A DNA stretch of 64,000 nucleotides from Xanthomonas sp. Leaf131 (GCF_001423495.1 NZ_LMOG01000006.1:158374-222373); one strand, 5' to 3'; shown: positions 18,037 through 27,314, numbered from the stretch's first letter. Made by a program: numbers and translations. The notes: generated from the sequence alone by a model not told the origin.

Positions 18037-18067
18037 GCGCGAGACGGCGGTGAGTCCATCAAGGCAG

Positions 18068-18421
18068 TTATTCCTTGAACATCAAAAACGCCGCCACCAG
18101 GATCAAGCCGAACGCAGCCCAGTGATTCCACTTCAACGACTGGCCCAGGTAGAACGTCGAGAAGCCTGCGAACACCAGCAGCGTGATCACCTCCTGCATG
18201 CCCTTGAGCTGCGGCGCCGAATACACCGCGCTACCCAACCGATTGCCCGGCACCTGCAGGCAGTATTCGAAAAACGCGATGCCCCAGCTGACCAGGATCG
18301 CGATCATCAGCGGCGTGCTCTTGTACTTCAGATGCCCGTACCAGGCGAAGGTCATGAACACGTTGCTGGCGAGCAACAACAGGATCGGGTAAACGTAAGC
18401 AGTGAAGGGCGCGGTGGGCAT
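18068..18421 (-). CDS. DMT/DUF486-family small membrane protein
   Basis: 117-residue inner-membrane protein with four predicted hydrophobic segments (YVYPILLLLASNVFMTFAWY, IAILVSWGIAFFEYCL, VITLLVFAGFSTFYLG, WAAFGLILVAAFLMF). The pattern, including FMTFAWYGHLK and EYCLQVPGNRLG, is that of the DUF486 group of the drug/metabolite transporter superfamily, which has no known substrate. The ATG at 18421 is favoured; an in-frame extension to 18454 adds only a short polar lead. It is a single gene convergent with the heme operon. Confidence 0.8.
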   Translation of the reverse strand: MPTAPFTAYVYPILLLLASNVFMTFAWYGHLKYKSTPLMIAILVSWGIAFFEYCLQVPGNRLGSAVYSAPQLKGMQEVITLLVFAGFSTFYLGQSLKWNHWAAFGLILVAAFLMFKE

Positions 18422-18598
18422 GACGGCGGTCGGCTGTGAGCGGGCCGGCAGCATAATCCAGCCCCGTTAAGCGCACGCGACCGTACCGATGAGCCCGGCA
18501 TGCAGTGTCAGGCCGTTCGGGACCGGTGCAAAACCGTTGCCTGCAGCACGGCCAGGCAAAACGCCTGGCCACGCATCGCTGCGCCCACGCTCACCCTG

Positions 18599-19483
18599 CT
18601 AGCGCTGCATGCCCCAACGGCGCACGGTCAGCCGCTCGATGGCCTGGAACACCACCCCTTCCACCAGCAGGCCCAGCACGATCACCATTGCCAGGCCGGC
18701 AAACACCCGGTCGGTATACAGCTCGTTGCGGTTCTGGAAGATGTACCAACCCAGGCCGCCCTGGCCGGAGGTGGCGCCAAACACCAGCTCGGCGGCGATC
18801 AAGGTGCGCCAGGCAAACGCCCAGCCGATCTTCAAGCCGGACAGGATCGCCGGCAGCGCGGCCGGGATCAGCAGCTGCGCCACGTAACGCGGCCCACGCA
18901 GTCCGTAATTGCGCCCGGCCATGCGCAGCGTTTCCGGCACCGCCTGGAAGCCGGCGTAGGTGGTCAGCGCCAGCGGCCACAGCACCGAATGCACGAGCAC
19001 AAAGACCAGGCTGCCGGTGCCCAGGCCGAACCACAGCAAAGCCAAGGGCAGCAGCGCGATGGCCGGCAGCGGATTGAACATGGCGGTCAGCGTGCCGAGC
19101 ACGTCGCGGCCCCAGCGTGTGGACGCGGCGAGCGCGGTCAGTACGAAGGCCAACACCACACCGAGCGCATAGCCCTGCGCCAACACGCGCAGCGAAGCGC
19201 CCACGCGGCGCAGCAATTCGCCCGACAGCAATCCATCGTAGAACGCGCGTGCGGTCTGCAGGGCGCTGGGCAGCATCAAGTCGTCGCCAACCAAGCGTGC
19301 AGCGATTTCCCACACGGCAACCAGCACTACCAGTACCAGCGCCTTGCGTAGCCATGCTGGTGCCTGCCAGCGCTTCGGCGCGGCAGTGGCGATCAATGCA
19401 GGATCCAGCGGTTGCAGCGTGCGTTCGTATTCGGGCCGCACCGGCGGGATCGGCGGCAGCGCGGCGCTGGTGCTGCGGCTCAT
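18599..19483 (-). CDS. tauC: Taurine/alkanesulfonate ABC transporter permease
   Basis: Inner-membrane permease of 294 residues in the TauC/SsuC family. After a polar N-terminus of about 45 residues there are roughly six membrane segments. The cytoplasmic coupling (EAA) loop reads AGRNYGLRGPRYVAQLLIPAALPAILSGLKIGWA near residue 200. It overlaps the upstream tauB-type gene by 4 bases (ATGA), indicating translational coupling, and is the last gene of the minus-strand cluster tauD-tauA-tauB-tauC. The substrate class (taurine or another sulfonate) is inferred from the TauD neighbour; nitrate/cyanate-type permeases are related. Confidence 0.88.
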   Translation of the reverse strand: MSRSTSAALPPIPPVRPEYERTLQPLDPALIATAAPKRWQAPAWLRKALVLVVLVAVWEIAARLVGDDLMLPSALQTARAFYDGLLSGELLRRVGASLRVLAQGYALGVVLAFVLTALAASTRWGRDVLGTLTAMFNPLPAIALLPLALLWFGLGTGSLVFVLVHSVLWPLALTTYAGFQAVPETLRMAGRNYGLRGPRYVAQLLIPAALPAILSGLKIGWAFAWRTLIAAELVFGATSGQGGLGWYIFQNRNELYTDRVFAGLAMVIVLGLLVEGVVFQAIERLTVRRWGMQR

Positions 19484-20319
19484 GGCAACGCCTCGCGGTG
19501 CAACGCGGCCGGGCGGCGCAGCGGTGCCACCTTGTCGTCTTCCAGCGTGTCGTCAGGCAAGTCGAACAGCAGCCGATGAATGCGTTGCGCGGTTTGCTGA
19601 AATGCCACGCTGCCGGCGCTGTGCGGGCCGAATGCATGTGCGTTGAGTTCGGCCCGCACCTGTCCCGGATGCGGCGACAGCAGCAGCACCCGATTGCCGA
19701 CCACCAATGCTTCTTCGATGGAATGGGTCACGAACAACAAGGTGAAGCGCGATTGCTCCCACAGCTCCAGCACCTGCTCCTGCATGCGCGAACGCGTCAA
19801 CGCATCGAGTGCGGCGAACGGCTCGTCCATCAACAACACGCGCGGGCGCATCGCCAAGGCACGCGCAATGGCCACGCGTTGCTTCATGCCGCCGGACAAG
19901 GTGTGCGGATACGCGTCGACGAAGGCGCTCAGGCCGACCTGCGCCAGGCTGTCGTCCGCACGTTCGCGCGCTTCGGCACGCGAGAGCTTGCGTGCCGCGC
20001 GCAGACCGAACACCACGTTCTCGCGTACGGTCTTCCAGGGCGCCAGTTGATCGAATTCCTGGAACACCACCACCCGGTCCGGCCCCGGCCCGGTCACTGC
20101 CTTGCCGTCCAGACGGATCTGCCCCTCGCGCGGAGTGACGAAGCCGGCCACCGCTTTGAGCAAGGTGGATTTGCCGCAACCCGAGGGGCCCAGCAGCACG
20201 AAACGATCGGCTTCATGCACATCGAAGCGCACGCGGTGGGTGGCACGCACCACGCGTTGTGCGGAGGCGTATTCCAGGCTAACGTGATCGACCTGCAGCA
20301 AGGGCGTGGGGGTGGGCAT
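19480..20319 (-). CDS. tauB: Taurine/alkanesulfonate ABC transporter ATPase
   Basis: ATP-hydrolysing subunit of 279 residues. Walker A is GPSGCGKST near residue 44, the Q-loop VVVFQEFDQLAPWKTVREN lies near 85, the signature TLSGGMKQRVAIARAL near 140, Walker B VLLMDEPFAALDA near 163 and the switch His is in FVTHSIEEAL near 197. The C-terminus extends about 50 residues beyond the core, longer than typical TauB (about 255). It starts 3 bases after the binding-protein gene stop and overlaps tauC by 4 bases. Confidence 0.9.
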   Translation of the reverse strand: MPTPTPLLQVDHVSLEYASAQRVVRATHRVRFDVHEADRFVLLGPSGCGKSTLLKAVAGFVTPREGQIRLDGKAVTGPGPDRVVVFQEFDQLAPWKTVRENVVFGLRAARKLSRAEARERADDSLAQVGLSAFVDAYPHTLSGGMKQRVAIARALAMRPRVLLMDEPFAALDALTRSRMQEQVLELWEQSRFTLLFVTHSIEEALVVGNRVLLLSPHPGQVRAELNAHAFGPHSAGSVAFQQTAQRIHRLLFDLPDDTLEDDKVAPLRRPAALHREALP

Positions 20320-20322
20320 CGC

Positions 20323-21369
20323 TCAGCTCCCGCCCGCAATCAGCGGATCGTCGAAGAAATAGTCGCTCAGCTTGCTCGGCGTCTGCTTGATCGCGCCGCT
20401 GTGCTGCATGAATTTGCCCAGCCCCAGGGTGTTCTGCGGCACCACGCTGAACTGCACCTTTGGGTCCTTGAGGATCTGCAACACCAGCGCGCGATCGATG
20501 CTCGAACCATTGCGACGCAGAAAAATATCCGCCGCCTGCTCCGGATGCGCGGTGACGAAACGCGCGGCCTGATCCAGCGCAGCGACGAACGCGCGATAGG
20601 TCTTGGGATTGTCGCGACGGAATTTTTCGGTGGCATACAGCACTGTCGCCGACGAGGGACCACCTTCGATCTCGTAGGAGCTGGTCACGATATGCGCAGC
20701 CGGGTTGCGCGCCAGTTCCTGCTCCTGAAAGGGTGGGCTGGCGAAGTGCGCGGTGATCTCGGTGCGCCCACGGATGATCGCGGCGGCCGCATCCGGATGC
20801 GGCAATGCCACTTGCAGCGGATCCAGCTGATGCGTGCCTTTGTCGCCCCAGCGTTGCTGCGAAGCGTGCTGCAGAAAACGCGACTGCACAGACACGCCGG
20901 TCGCCGGCACCGCAATCCGGTCCTGCGGGGTGAAATCGCCGATGGATTTGATACGTGGATTGTTGCTGATCAGGTAATACGGAAAGTTACCCAGCGATGC
21001 CACGCCGCGGACGTTCTGGCGGCCATGGGTGCGGTCCCAGATGGTGAACAACGGCCCGACCCCGGCACCGGCGATATCGATCGAACCGGTCAGCAGCGCA
21101 TCGTTGACCGCCGCGCCACCGGACAACTGCAGAAACTGCACGTCGATGTCCACGCCGGCCGCCTTGCCCTGCTGTTCGATCAGCTTTTGATCCTGCGCCA
21201 CGTCCAGCAGCAGATAGACGATGCCGAACTGTTTGGCGACACGCAGTTTTCCTTCGGCCTGCGCTTGTGCGCTAAACAGCAATGGCAACGCAGCCAGGAG
21301 CAGCAGAGCCACACGCCGCGAGAAACGTCGGCGCTGCCAAGTTGCGTGAGAAGTGACGGTCAAACGCAT
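20323..21369 (-). CDS. tauA: Taurine/alkanesulfonate ABC transporter substrate-binding protein
   Basis: Periplasmic binding protein of 348 residues. The N-terminus is a signal peptide with Arg residues followed by ALLLLAALPLLFSAQAQA, cleaved near residue 38. The mature protein has the SsuA/TauA/ThiY-type fold: LRVAKQFGIVYLLLDVAQDQKLIEQQG, LSGGAAVNDALLTGSIDIAGAGVGP and the second-lobe stretch FASPPFQEQEL. It lies between the dioxygenase and ATPase genes on the minus strand and delivers substrate to the TauBC pair. Whether the ligand is taurine or another sulfonate cannot be told from sequence alone. Confidence 0.88.
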   Translation of the reverse strand: MRLTVTSHATWQRRRFSRRVALLLLAALPLLFSAQAQAEGKLRVAKQFGIVYLLLDVAQDQKLIEQQGKAAGVDIDVQFLQLSGGAAVNDALLTGSIDIAGAGVGPLFTIWDRTHGRQNVRGVASLGNFPYYLISNNPRIKSIGDFTPQDRIAVPATGVSVQSRFLQHASQQRWGDKGTHQLDPLQVALPHPDAAAAIIRGRTEITAHFASPPFQEQELARNPAAHIVTSSYEIEGGPSSATVLYATEKFRRDNPKTYRAFVAALDQAARFVTAHPEQAADIFLRRNGSSIDRALVLQILKDPKVQFSVVPQNTLGLGKFMQHSGAIKQTPSKLSDYFFDDPLIAGGS

Positions 21370-21455
21370 GCGGCGCTCCAGTCGAGAGGGGAGGGGAGAT
21401 GGCGCGTCTCACAGCGCATGACGTGCTGTGAAACGCGCGCGAGGCAGCACCTTTT

Positions 21456-22373
21456 CTAGAACGGCGCATCGCCTTCGATGGTGGTGCGGTTGAGTCGACG
21501 ACGCAGGTGATCCGGCGTGCCGGCCGCCAGATGCATCACCGAGCGGTTGTCCCAGAACACCATGTCGTTGGCCTGCCAACGATGCCGATACACCAAGGCA
21601 TCGCGGGTGCTGTGTTCGAACAGGGCCTGCAGCAGCGCATCACTTTCGTCATCGGGCAAGCCGACGATGCGGGTGGTGAAATGCTCGCTGACAAACAGCG
21701 CTTGTTGGCCGGTTTCCGGATGCGTGCGCACGATCGGATGCTGCACCGGCTTCACTTCGGCGATTTGTTCGGCGGTCAGTGCCGGGCGCCACGGATTGCG
21801 CGCGCGCAGTTCTTCGTACTTGGCCAGATAGCTGTGCTCGGCACGCAGGTCTTGCACGGTGCGCTTGAGTGCGTCGGGCAAGGTTTGCCAGGCCAGGTGC
21901 TGATTGGCGAACAAGGTATCGCCGCCCTCGCTGGGCAGCTCTTGCGCGTGCAGCAACGAGCCCAGGCTGGGGGTTTCCTTGTACGACAGGTCCGAGTGCC
22001 AGTAGTGGCCGGCATCGCCGAGGCCGATCGGCTCGCCGTTTTCCTTGATGTTGGAGACCACCAGCACTTCCGGATGCCCGCGCAACTGGAAATTGCGCAA
22101 CACATGGATCTGCAGCGGGCCGAAGCGACGGCTGAAATCGACCTGCTGCGCCGGAGTGATGCGTTGCTCGCGGAACACCAGCACGTGGTAGTCCAGATGC
22201 GCTTGATGGATACGCGCAAAGGTGTCCGCATCCAGTGGCTGCGCCAGATCCAGGCCAATCACTTCTGCACCCAGCGGCGCATCGAACGGCACGATCTGTA
22301 CCCTGCAAGAGTGCACTGTGGAAACCGCATCGCGCGGCGGCTGCGCACGCGCAGCAGAAGTGACGCTGGCCAT
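21456..22373 (-). CDS. tauD: TauD/TfdA-family alpha-ketoglutarate dioxygenase (taurine dioxygenase)
   Basis: Cytoplasmic Fe(II)/alpha-ketoglutarate dioxygenase of 305 residues that hydroxylates a sulfonate so that sulfite is released. The metal motif HSD (His126, Asp128 in GHYWHSDLSY) is present, with the distal His in NRSVMHLA near residue 280 and the ketoglutarate-binding Arg in LNRTTIEG near 297. The start is ATG 22373; an upstream extension to 22430 is less likely. It is the first gene of the tau-type cluster, 86 bases before the binding-protein gene. It has the TauD overall pattern, but other sulfonate or aryloxyalkanoate substrates are possible. Confidence 0.87.
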   Translation of the reverse strand: MASVTSAARAQPPRDAVSTVHSCRVQIVPFDAPLGAEVIGLDLAQPLDADTFARIHQAHLDYHVLVFREQRITPAQQVDFSRRFGPLQIHVLRNFQLRGHPEVLVVSNIKENGEPIGLGDAGHYWHSDLSYKETPSLGSLLHAQELPSEGGDTLFANQHLAWQTLPDALKRTVQDLRAEHSYLAKYEELRARNPWRPALTAEQIAEVKPVQHPIVRTHPETGQQALFVSEHFTTRIVGLPDDESDALLQALFEHSTRDALVYRHRWQANDMVFWDNRSVMHLAAGTPDHLRRRLNRTTIEGDAPF

Positions 22374-22479
22374 GACGGGGCACCTCGACGGCAACGAAGG
22401 GCCGCCTGGGCCGGCGACCGGACAGACCACTCTAGGCAGTCATGCCGCCGCTGCGAACGTACGATTGGCAAGGTACTTA

Positions 22480-22506
22480 TGCGCTGCCGGTATATGCGGC
22501 AGCGCA
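22480..22506 (-). terminator. Hairpin between ybbP and tauD
   Basis: TGCGCTGCCG (22480-22489) pairs perfectly with CGGCAGCGCA (22497-22506) around a 7-base loop. It lies downstream of the ybbP stop on the minus strand, without a T-run, so it is a candidate terminator or processing hairpin. Confidence 0.45.
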
Positions 22507-22618
22507 CGACGGGCGCCACCGCTTGGCGCCACCCGATTCGAGCTCAACTGCTTTACGTCGATGAGTAGATATTGACGCAGCGCCGCCTGGGGCAGCGCAG
22601 TTGCTTTCTGGTGCGCTC

Positions 22619-25102
22619 TTATTCCGCCCGCAACGCCAACGCCGGCGGCGTCGACAGGATGCGCCGGGTGCCCGACCAACCGGCCAGTAGACTCAACGCC
22701 AGCCCGAAGGCGCCGCCGATCAGCAGCCGCGGCCAATCCGGGGTCAGCGCGATCTCGAACGCTTTCTGCCCGACCACCGCGCCGATCACCGCTGCGGCGG
22801 TCACCGCCAGCGTTGCCGCCAACAGGCCCAGCGCACCGAATTCCACCAGCACCGCGCCACGCAACTGGCCGCGACGTGCGCCCAAGGTGCGCAGCACCGC
22901 GCTGTCGTAACGGCGTTCGCCTGCGGTGGCCTGCAAGGCGGCCAGCAGCACCAGCACGCCGGCCAGCAGGCTGAAGCCCATCACCAGTTGCACCGCCTGC
23001 GCCACCTGGTCGATCACCTCACGCACGCGGCCGAGGATGGCGTCGATATCCAATACCGAAATGTTGGGGTAGTCGCGGCTCAGCGACGCCAGCTTGGGCG
23101 CATTGCCCGGTGGCAGATGGAAACTGGAAATCAGGTTGTACGGCGCATCGCCGACGGATCCCTGATTGAGCAGCAGGAAGAAATTGACCCGGAACGAATC
23201 CCAGTCGGCCTTGCGGATGCTGGTGACGGTGAAACTGCGCTGCTGTTCGCCCAGCAACAAGGTGATGCGGTCGCCGAGTTTGAGCTGGTAGCGCTGCGCC
23301 CAGCCTTCTTCCACCGAGGCCTCCGGCGCCGTGCTGTCGGCGGCCCAGAACTTGCCTTCCAGCAAGGTGTTTGCCGGCGGAAATGCATGCCGCCAGGAGA
23401 AATTGACCGGGCGGTTGTCGCCGTCGCCATCATCGGCCGGATCGCGGTCGCCGCGTGCCGGCGGCTTGTCGTTGATCGCGACCAGGCGCCCGGTCGAAAA
23501 CGGCTCCACGGCGGCATCGTTCACGCCCAGGCCGCGTAGCGTCTGCAGCACTGGCTCGGTTTGTTCGGGCTGGATGTTCATCAGGAAATAGTTGGGCGTA
23601 TCCACCGGCAGGCGATCGCGCCATTGCCCGAGCAGGCCGGGGCCGACCACCGCCAGCAGCAACAGCGCGCACAGCGACAGCGACAGGCCGACCAGCTGCA
23701 CCACGCTCAGGCCACGCCGGCGCGTCAGCGAGGCCAGGCCCAGTTTCCAGGCGCCGCGCAGGCGATGCTGGATCGGCCGCAGCAGCGTGAGCAGCCCCAG
23801 TCCCAGGGCCATTGCCACCAGCGCCAACGCAGCCAGCCCGCCCAGTACCCAACCGGCGAGCACGAGATTGCCGGTGGCATAGACGGTCAGCGCCAGCGTG
23901 GCCACCAAGGCAGCAGCGTAGACCAGCAGCGAACTCGGCGGCACGGCGGCAAAACTGCGGTTGAGCACGCGCATCGGCGGCACGTTGCGTAGCCGCAGCA
24001 GCGGCGGCAGGCCGAAGCCCAGCAGCAGCACCAAGCCGATGCCGGCACCGGCCAGGGCAGGGGTGGCCTGCGGCAACGGCAGCCGGTTCGGAATCAGGTT
24101 GCCGAGCGCCTGCACCAGGCCTTCCTGCGCCAGCATGCCCAGCCCGATCCCGACCAGGCAGGCCGGGATCGCGGTGAGCAGCAATTGCAGCGACAGCATC
24201 GCCAGAATGTCGCGCTGACGTGCGCCCAGGCAGCGCAGCACCGCCACGGTATCGATGCGTCGCATCGCAAAGCGGTTGGCCGCTAGCGCAGTCGCCACGC
24301 CGGACAACAGCACCGCCAGCAACGCCGACAAGGCCAAAAAACGACCCGCGCGGTCGAACGCCGCACGCATGCCGCGCTGGGTGTCTTCGATGCCGACCAG
24401 GCGATATTCGCTGGCGCGTGGTTTCAGCCACGCGCGCAGGTCGGCGATCGCGTCCGGCGCACCGGCAAACATCAGCCGGTAGGAGGCGCGGCTGCCGGGG
24501 CCGAGCAAGCCGGCACCGTCGATATCGGCGCGATTGACCAACAACGGCGGCGACAGCTGCATCAGCTCGCCGGAGGCATCCGGTTCGGCGCGCAGCACGC
24601 CGGTGATGGTCAGATGGCCGGCGCCGAATTCCAGCTGTTCGCCCACCCGCAGGCCTAGCGCCTCGAGCAGACGCGGGTCGGCATAGGCCTGGCCCGGCGG
24701 CGGTGCGCTGGCGACGTTGCCTTCCGTGCCAGCGCTGTTCTTGGAGACCAGCAACTGACCCCGCAGTGGGTAGCCAGCGCCGACGCCGCGGATGTTGGCC
24801 ATCTGGCTGGACTCGCCATGAAACAGCACGCTGGGGAAGCTGACCATGCGCGTGCTCTGCAGGCCGCGCCGCTGCGCTTCAGCAGCGAAGTCGGCCGGGA
24901 TCTCCTGGCGGCCGGTCACGCCCAGGTCGCCGCCGAGCACTTCTGCCGCGCTGGAGGTCAAGGCCAACGTCACCCGATCGACCAGCGTGCCTACCGCCGT
25001 CATTACCGCCACGCCCAGCACCAGCGCGGCGAACACGGTCAGCAGGTCGCCGGCCAGGAATTCGCGGCGCACCGCACGCGCGGCTTGGCGCAGCACGTTC
25101 AT
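22619..25102 (-). CDS. ybbP: YbbP-type ABC exporter permease (FtsX family)
   Basis: Large inner-membrane protein of 827 residues with two FtsX-type repeats. Membrane segments are seen near residues 20-45, 265-290, 310-360, 385-500 and 690-815, with periplasmic regions in between. Motifs include LAANRFAMRRIDTVAVLRCLGARQRDIL and, in the second half, RRYDSAVLRTLGARRGQLRGAVLVEF. E. coli YbbP (about 804 residues) sits in the same setting, after ybbA and divergent from tesA. It overlaps the ATPase gene by 4 bases (ATGA). Substrate is not established; lipid or lysophospholipid export is a common guess given the esterase neighbour. Confidence 0.9.
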   Translation of the reverse strand: MNVLRQAARAVRREFLAGDLLTVFAALVLGVAVMTAVGTLVDRVTLALTSSAAEVLGGDLGVTGRQEIPADFAAEAQRRGLQSTRMVSFPSVLFHGESSQMANIRGVGAGYPLRGQLLVSKNSAGTEGNVASAPPPGQAYADPRLLEALGLRVGEQLEFGAGHLTITGVLRAEPDASGELMQLSPPLLVNRADIDGAGLLGPGSRASYRLMFAGAPDAIADLRAWLKPRASEYRLVGIEDTQRGMRAAFDRAGRFLALSALLAVLLSGVATALAANRFAMRRIDTVAVLRCLGARQRDILAMLSLQLLLTAIPACLVGIGLGMLAQEGLVQALGNLIPNRLPLPQATPALAGAGIGLVLLLGFGLPPLLRLRNVPPMRVLNRSFAAVPPSSLLVYAAALVATLALTVYATGNLVLAGWVLGGLAALALVAMALGLGLLTLLRPIQHRLRGAWKLGLASLTRRRGLSVVQLVGLSLSLCALLLLAVVGPGLLGQWRDRLPVDTPNYFLMNIQPEQTEPVLQTLRGLGVNDAAVEPFSTGRLVAINDKPPARGDRDPADDGDGDNRPVNFSWRHAFPPANTLLEGKFWAADSTAPEASVEEGWAQRYQLKLGDRITLLLGEQQRSFTVTSIRKADWDSFRVNFFLLLNQGSVGDAPYNLISSFHLPPGNAPKLASLSRDYPNISVLDIDAILGRVREVIDQVAQAVQLVMGFSLLAGVLVLLAALQATAGERRYDSAVLRTLGARRGQLRGAVLVEFGALGLLAATLAVTAAAVIGAVVGQKAFEIALTPDWPRLLIGGAFGLALSLLAGWSGTRRILSTPPALALRAE

Positions 25103-25809
25103 GCGGCCGAACCGGTCTGTGCGTGCAGGCGGCCGCTGTCGATGCGGTAGATGTGCTTGCAGCGCTGCGCCAGCGTCATGTCGTGGGTCACCAGCACCAA
25201 GGTGGTGTCGCTGGTGGCATTGAGCGCGAACAGCAGGTCGCTGATCTGCGCGCCGGTGGTCTGATCGAGGCTGCCGGTGGGCTCGTCGGCGAACAGGATG
25301 CGCGGCTTGGCCACGAACGCGCGTGCCAGCGCCACGCGTTGCTGCTCGCCGCCGGACAGCTGGCGTGGGTAGTGGCGCGCACGTGCGCTCAGACCCACCG
25401 CCTCCAGCACCTCGCGCACCCGCGCCGGATCCTCGCGCCCGGCCAGTTCCAGCGGCAGCGCGATGTTTTCTTCTGCGGTCAGCGCTGGCAGCAGATGGAA
25501 GCTCTGGAACACGAAGCCCACCTCGCGCGCGCGCAAGGCCGCACGTGCTTCTTCGTCGAGCTGGCCCAGATCCTGGCCGGACAGGGCGATGCTGCCGCGG
25601 CTGGGCAGGTCCAGGCCGGCAAGCAGACCCAGCAGGGTGGTCTTGCCCGACCCGGAGGCGCCGACGATGGCGATACTGTCGCCTTCACTGACCGTCAAGC
25701 TGACGTTGTCGAGGATGTGGAGTGTTCCCTCCGGTCCACTGACGGACTTGCCGACCTCGCGGACGTCGATGGCGGTGCGGGTGCTGGAGCGGGGGGCCAG
25801 ACTGTCGAT
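25099..25809 (-). CDS. ybbA: YbbA-type ABC exporter ATPase, probable ATC start
   Basis: ATPase subunit of a MacB/LolD-like exporter, about 236 residues. It shows Walker [10 protein letters not shown] near residue 50, [23 protein letters not shown] (Q-loop), [15 protein letters not shown] signature, [12 protein letters not shown]alker B and VTHDMTLA. Its sequence closely tracks E. coli YbbA (228 residues). No ATG, GTG or TTG exists in frame near the expected N-terminus. The first family-like residues ([11 protein letters not shown]) are preceded by a GGAG ribosome site 7 bases before an in-frame ATC (25809), with a CTG at 25800 as the alternative. The upstream frame runs into the divergent tesA gene and is not credible as coding. 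Confidence 0.85.
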   Translation of the reverse strand: MDSLAPRSSTRTAIDVREVGKSVSGPEGTLHILDNVSLTVSEGDSIAIVGASGSGKTTLLGLLAGLDLPSRGSIALSGQDLGQLDEEARAALRAREVGFVFQSFHLLPALTAEENIALPLELAGREDPARVREVLEAVGLSARARHYPRQLSGGEQQRVALARAFVAKPRILFADEPTGSLDQTTGAQISDLLFALNATSDTTLVLVTHDMTLAQRCKHIYRIDSGRLHAQTGSAA

Positions 25810-25822
25810 GAGGAATCTCCGA

Positions 25823-26476
25823 ATGCGTGAAAGAACACTGCGATATGGCGCGCTGGCCCTGTGGCTGCTGACACTGTCCCTGCTTGCGCCGGGAATTGCC
25901 TCTGCCAAAAGTCCGGCTGCAACCGCACCGATCCTGGTCGTGGGCGACAGCTTGAGCGCTGCGCACAACATCCCGGTGCAGTCCGGCTGGGTCACGCTGC
26001 TGGACCAGCGCCTGAAGCGTGACATGGCGACGCCACCGGCGGTCGTCAATGCCAGCATCAGCGGCGAGACCACCTCCGGCGCATTGACGCGGCTGCCCGG
26101 CCTGCTGGAAAAGCACCACCCCGGCGTTGTGGTGATCGAGCTCGGCGGCAACGACGCGCTGCGCGGTCTGACCCCGGCCCAGCTCAAGGGCAATCTGGAA
26201 AAGATGATCCAGCTCAGCCAGCAGTCCGGCGCGAAGGTGCTGCTGCTGGGGATCGATGTGCCGCCGAATTACGGCCCGGCTTACCGCGAGCGGCTCAAGG
26301 CTACCTATGCCGACCTGTCCACGCAGTACAAGACCGCGCTGGTGCCGTTCTTCCTGGAAAAGGTCGCGCTGCAGCCCGGGCTGATGCAGGCCGACGGCTT
26401 GCATCCCACTGCCGCAGCCCAGCCCAAGGTGCTGGAAACGGTGTGGCCGGCGCTGCGTCCGTTACTCGGTCGCTGA
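25823..26476 (+). CDS. tesA: Multifunctional acyl-CoA thioesterase I / lysophospholipase (SGNH)
   Basis: Periplasmic SGNH hydrolase of 217 residues (TesA/ApeA type) that cleaves acyl-CoA thioesters, esters and lysophospholipids. A signal peptide ends ASA near residue 28. Block I is VVGDSLSAAHN with the catalytic Ser, block II is ASISGETTSG, block III is IELGGNDALRG, and block V is ADGLHPTAAAQ with the catalytic Asp and His. The ATG at 25823 is chosen because GAGGA sits 8 bases upstream; ATG 25808 is possible. It is divergent from ybbA with only 13 bases between start codons, as in E. coli. Confidence 0.93.
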   Translation: MRERTLRYGALALWLLTLSLLAPGIASAKSPAATAPILVVGDSLSAAHNIPVQSGWVTLLDQRLKRDMATPPAVVNASISGETTSGALTRLPGLLEKHHPGVVVIELGGNDALRGLTPAQLKGNLEKMIQLSQQSGAKVLLLGIDVPPNYGPAYRERLKATYADLSTQYKTALVPFFLEKVALQPGLMQADGLHPTAAAQPKVLETVWPALRPLLGR

Positions 26477-26567
26477 TTGTCGGCCGTCACAAAACGTTAT
26501 TCGTTCTTCACGCTGTTTCCACCGTCGATCCGGCATGTTTCACAAAGCTGAAGACCGAGGAAAGTCC

Positions 26568-27281
26568 ATGCGTCAGACCAAGGAAACGTCCGGCCTCGTG
26601 CTGGTCGTCGAAGACAATCGCAATATCTCAGAAATGATCGGCGAGTACCTGGAAGGCCGTGGCTTCGAGGTCGACTATGCGCAAGACGGACTCGACGGTT
26701 ACCGTCTGGCCGCCGAGAACAGCTACGACGTGGTCGTGCTGGATCTCATGCTGCCGCGCCTGGACGGTATCGAAGTGTGCCGCCGGCTGCGTAACGACGC
26801 CCGCAAGTCCACACCGGTGTTGATGCTGACCGCCCGCGACACGCTGGACGACAAGCTCACCGGCTTGGGGTTCGGCGCCGACGATTATCTGACCAAGCCG
26901 TTCGCCATTCAGGAACTGGAAGCGCGCCTGCGTGCCCTGATCCGCCGCGAGCGTCGCCAGGTGGGCTCGGAAGTGCTCAAGGTCGCCGACCTGGTGCTCG
27001 ACCCGGTCAGCATGCGCGCCACGCGTGCCGGCACCGAGCTGCAGCTCTCGCCGATCGGCTTGCGGTTGCTCACCATCCTGATGCGCGAATCGCCGCGTGT
27101 GGTCACCCGCCAGGAAATCGAGCGCGAGATATGGGGTAACGGGTTGCCCGATTCGGACACCCTGCGCAGCCATCTGTACAACCTGCGCAAGATCATCGAC
27201 AAGCCGTTCGACCGCCCGCTGCTGCACACCGTGCAGAGCGCTGGCTATCGCATCGCCGACATCGCCCAACCGATGGCCTGA
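26568..27281 (+). CDS. OmpR/PhoB-type response regulator
   Basis: Two-component response regulator of 237 residues. The receiver domain (about residues 10-122) has the acidic pair VVEDN, phosphoacceptor Asp59 in VVVLDLMLP, the Thr in MLTARD and the Lys in DDYLTKPF near 109. A winged-helix DNA-binding domain follows (about 135-230, with IWGNGLPDSDTLRSHLYNLRKIID and LLHTVQSAGYRIA). The ATG at 26568 is preceded by GAGGAAA. It is followed by its likely partner kinase after 142 bases that contain a strong hairpin. Target genes are not evident. Confidence 0.93.
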   Translation: MRQTKETSGLVLVVEDNRNISEMIGEYLEGRGFEVDYAQDGLDGYRLAAENSYDVVVLDLMLPRLDGIEVCRRLRNDARKSTPVLMLTARDTLDDKLTGLGFGADDYLTKPFAIQELEARLRALIRRERRQVGSEVLKVADLVLDPVSMRATRAGTELQLSPIGLRLLTILMRESPRVVTRQEIEREIWGNGLPDSDTLRSHLYNLRKIIDKPFDRPLLHTVQSAGYRIADIAQPMA

Positions 27282-27288
27282 TGTCACT

Positions 27289-27314
27289 GGCCGGTCGCTG
27301 TCTGGCGACCGGCC
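27289..27314 (+). terminator. Hairpin between response regulator and kinase genes
   Basis: GGCCGGTCGC (27289-27298) pairs perfectly with GCGACCGGCC (27305-27314) around TGTCTG, beginning 8 bases after the regulator stop. There is no T-run, so partial termination or mRNA protection is more likely than full termination. Confidence 0.5.

Noticed and set aside
19117..21459. A 780-codon plus-strand open frame antisense to the tau cluster
   Set aside because: Composition is that of an antisense shadow, while the minus strand has three clear ABC transporter genes with correct spacing.
22504..22518. Sigma-54-like promoter before tauD
   Set aside because: Minus-strand TGGCGCCCGTCGTGC has GG and GC at the right spacing but mismatches at several fixed positions, and such matches are expected by chance in GC-rich DNA.
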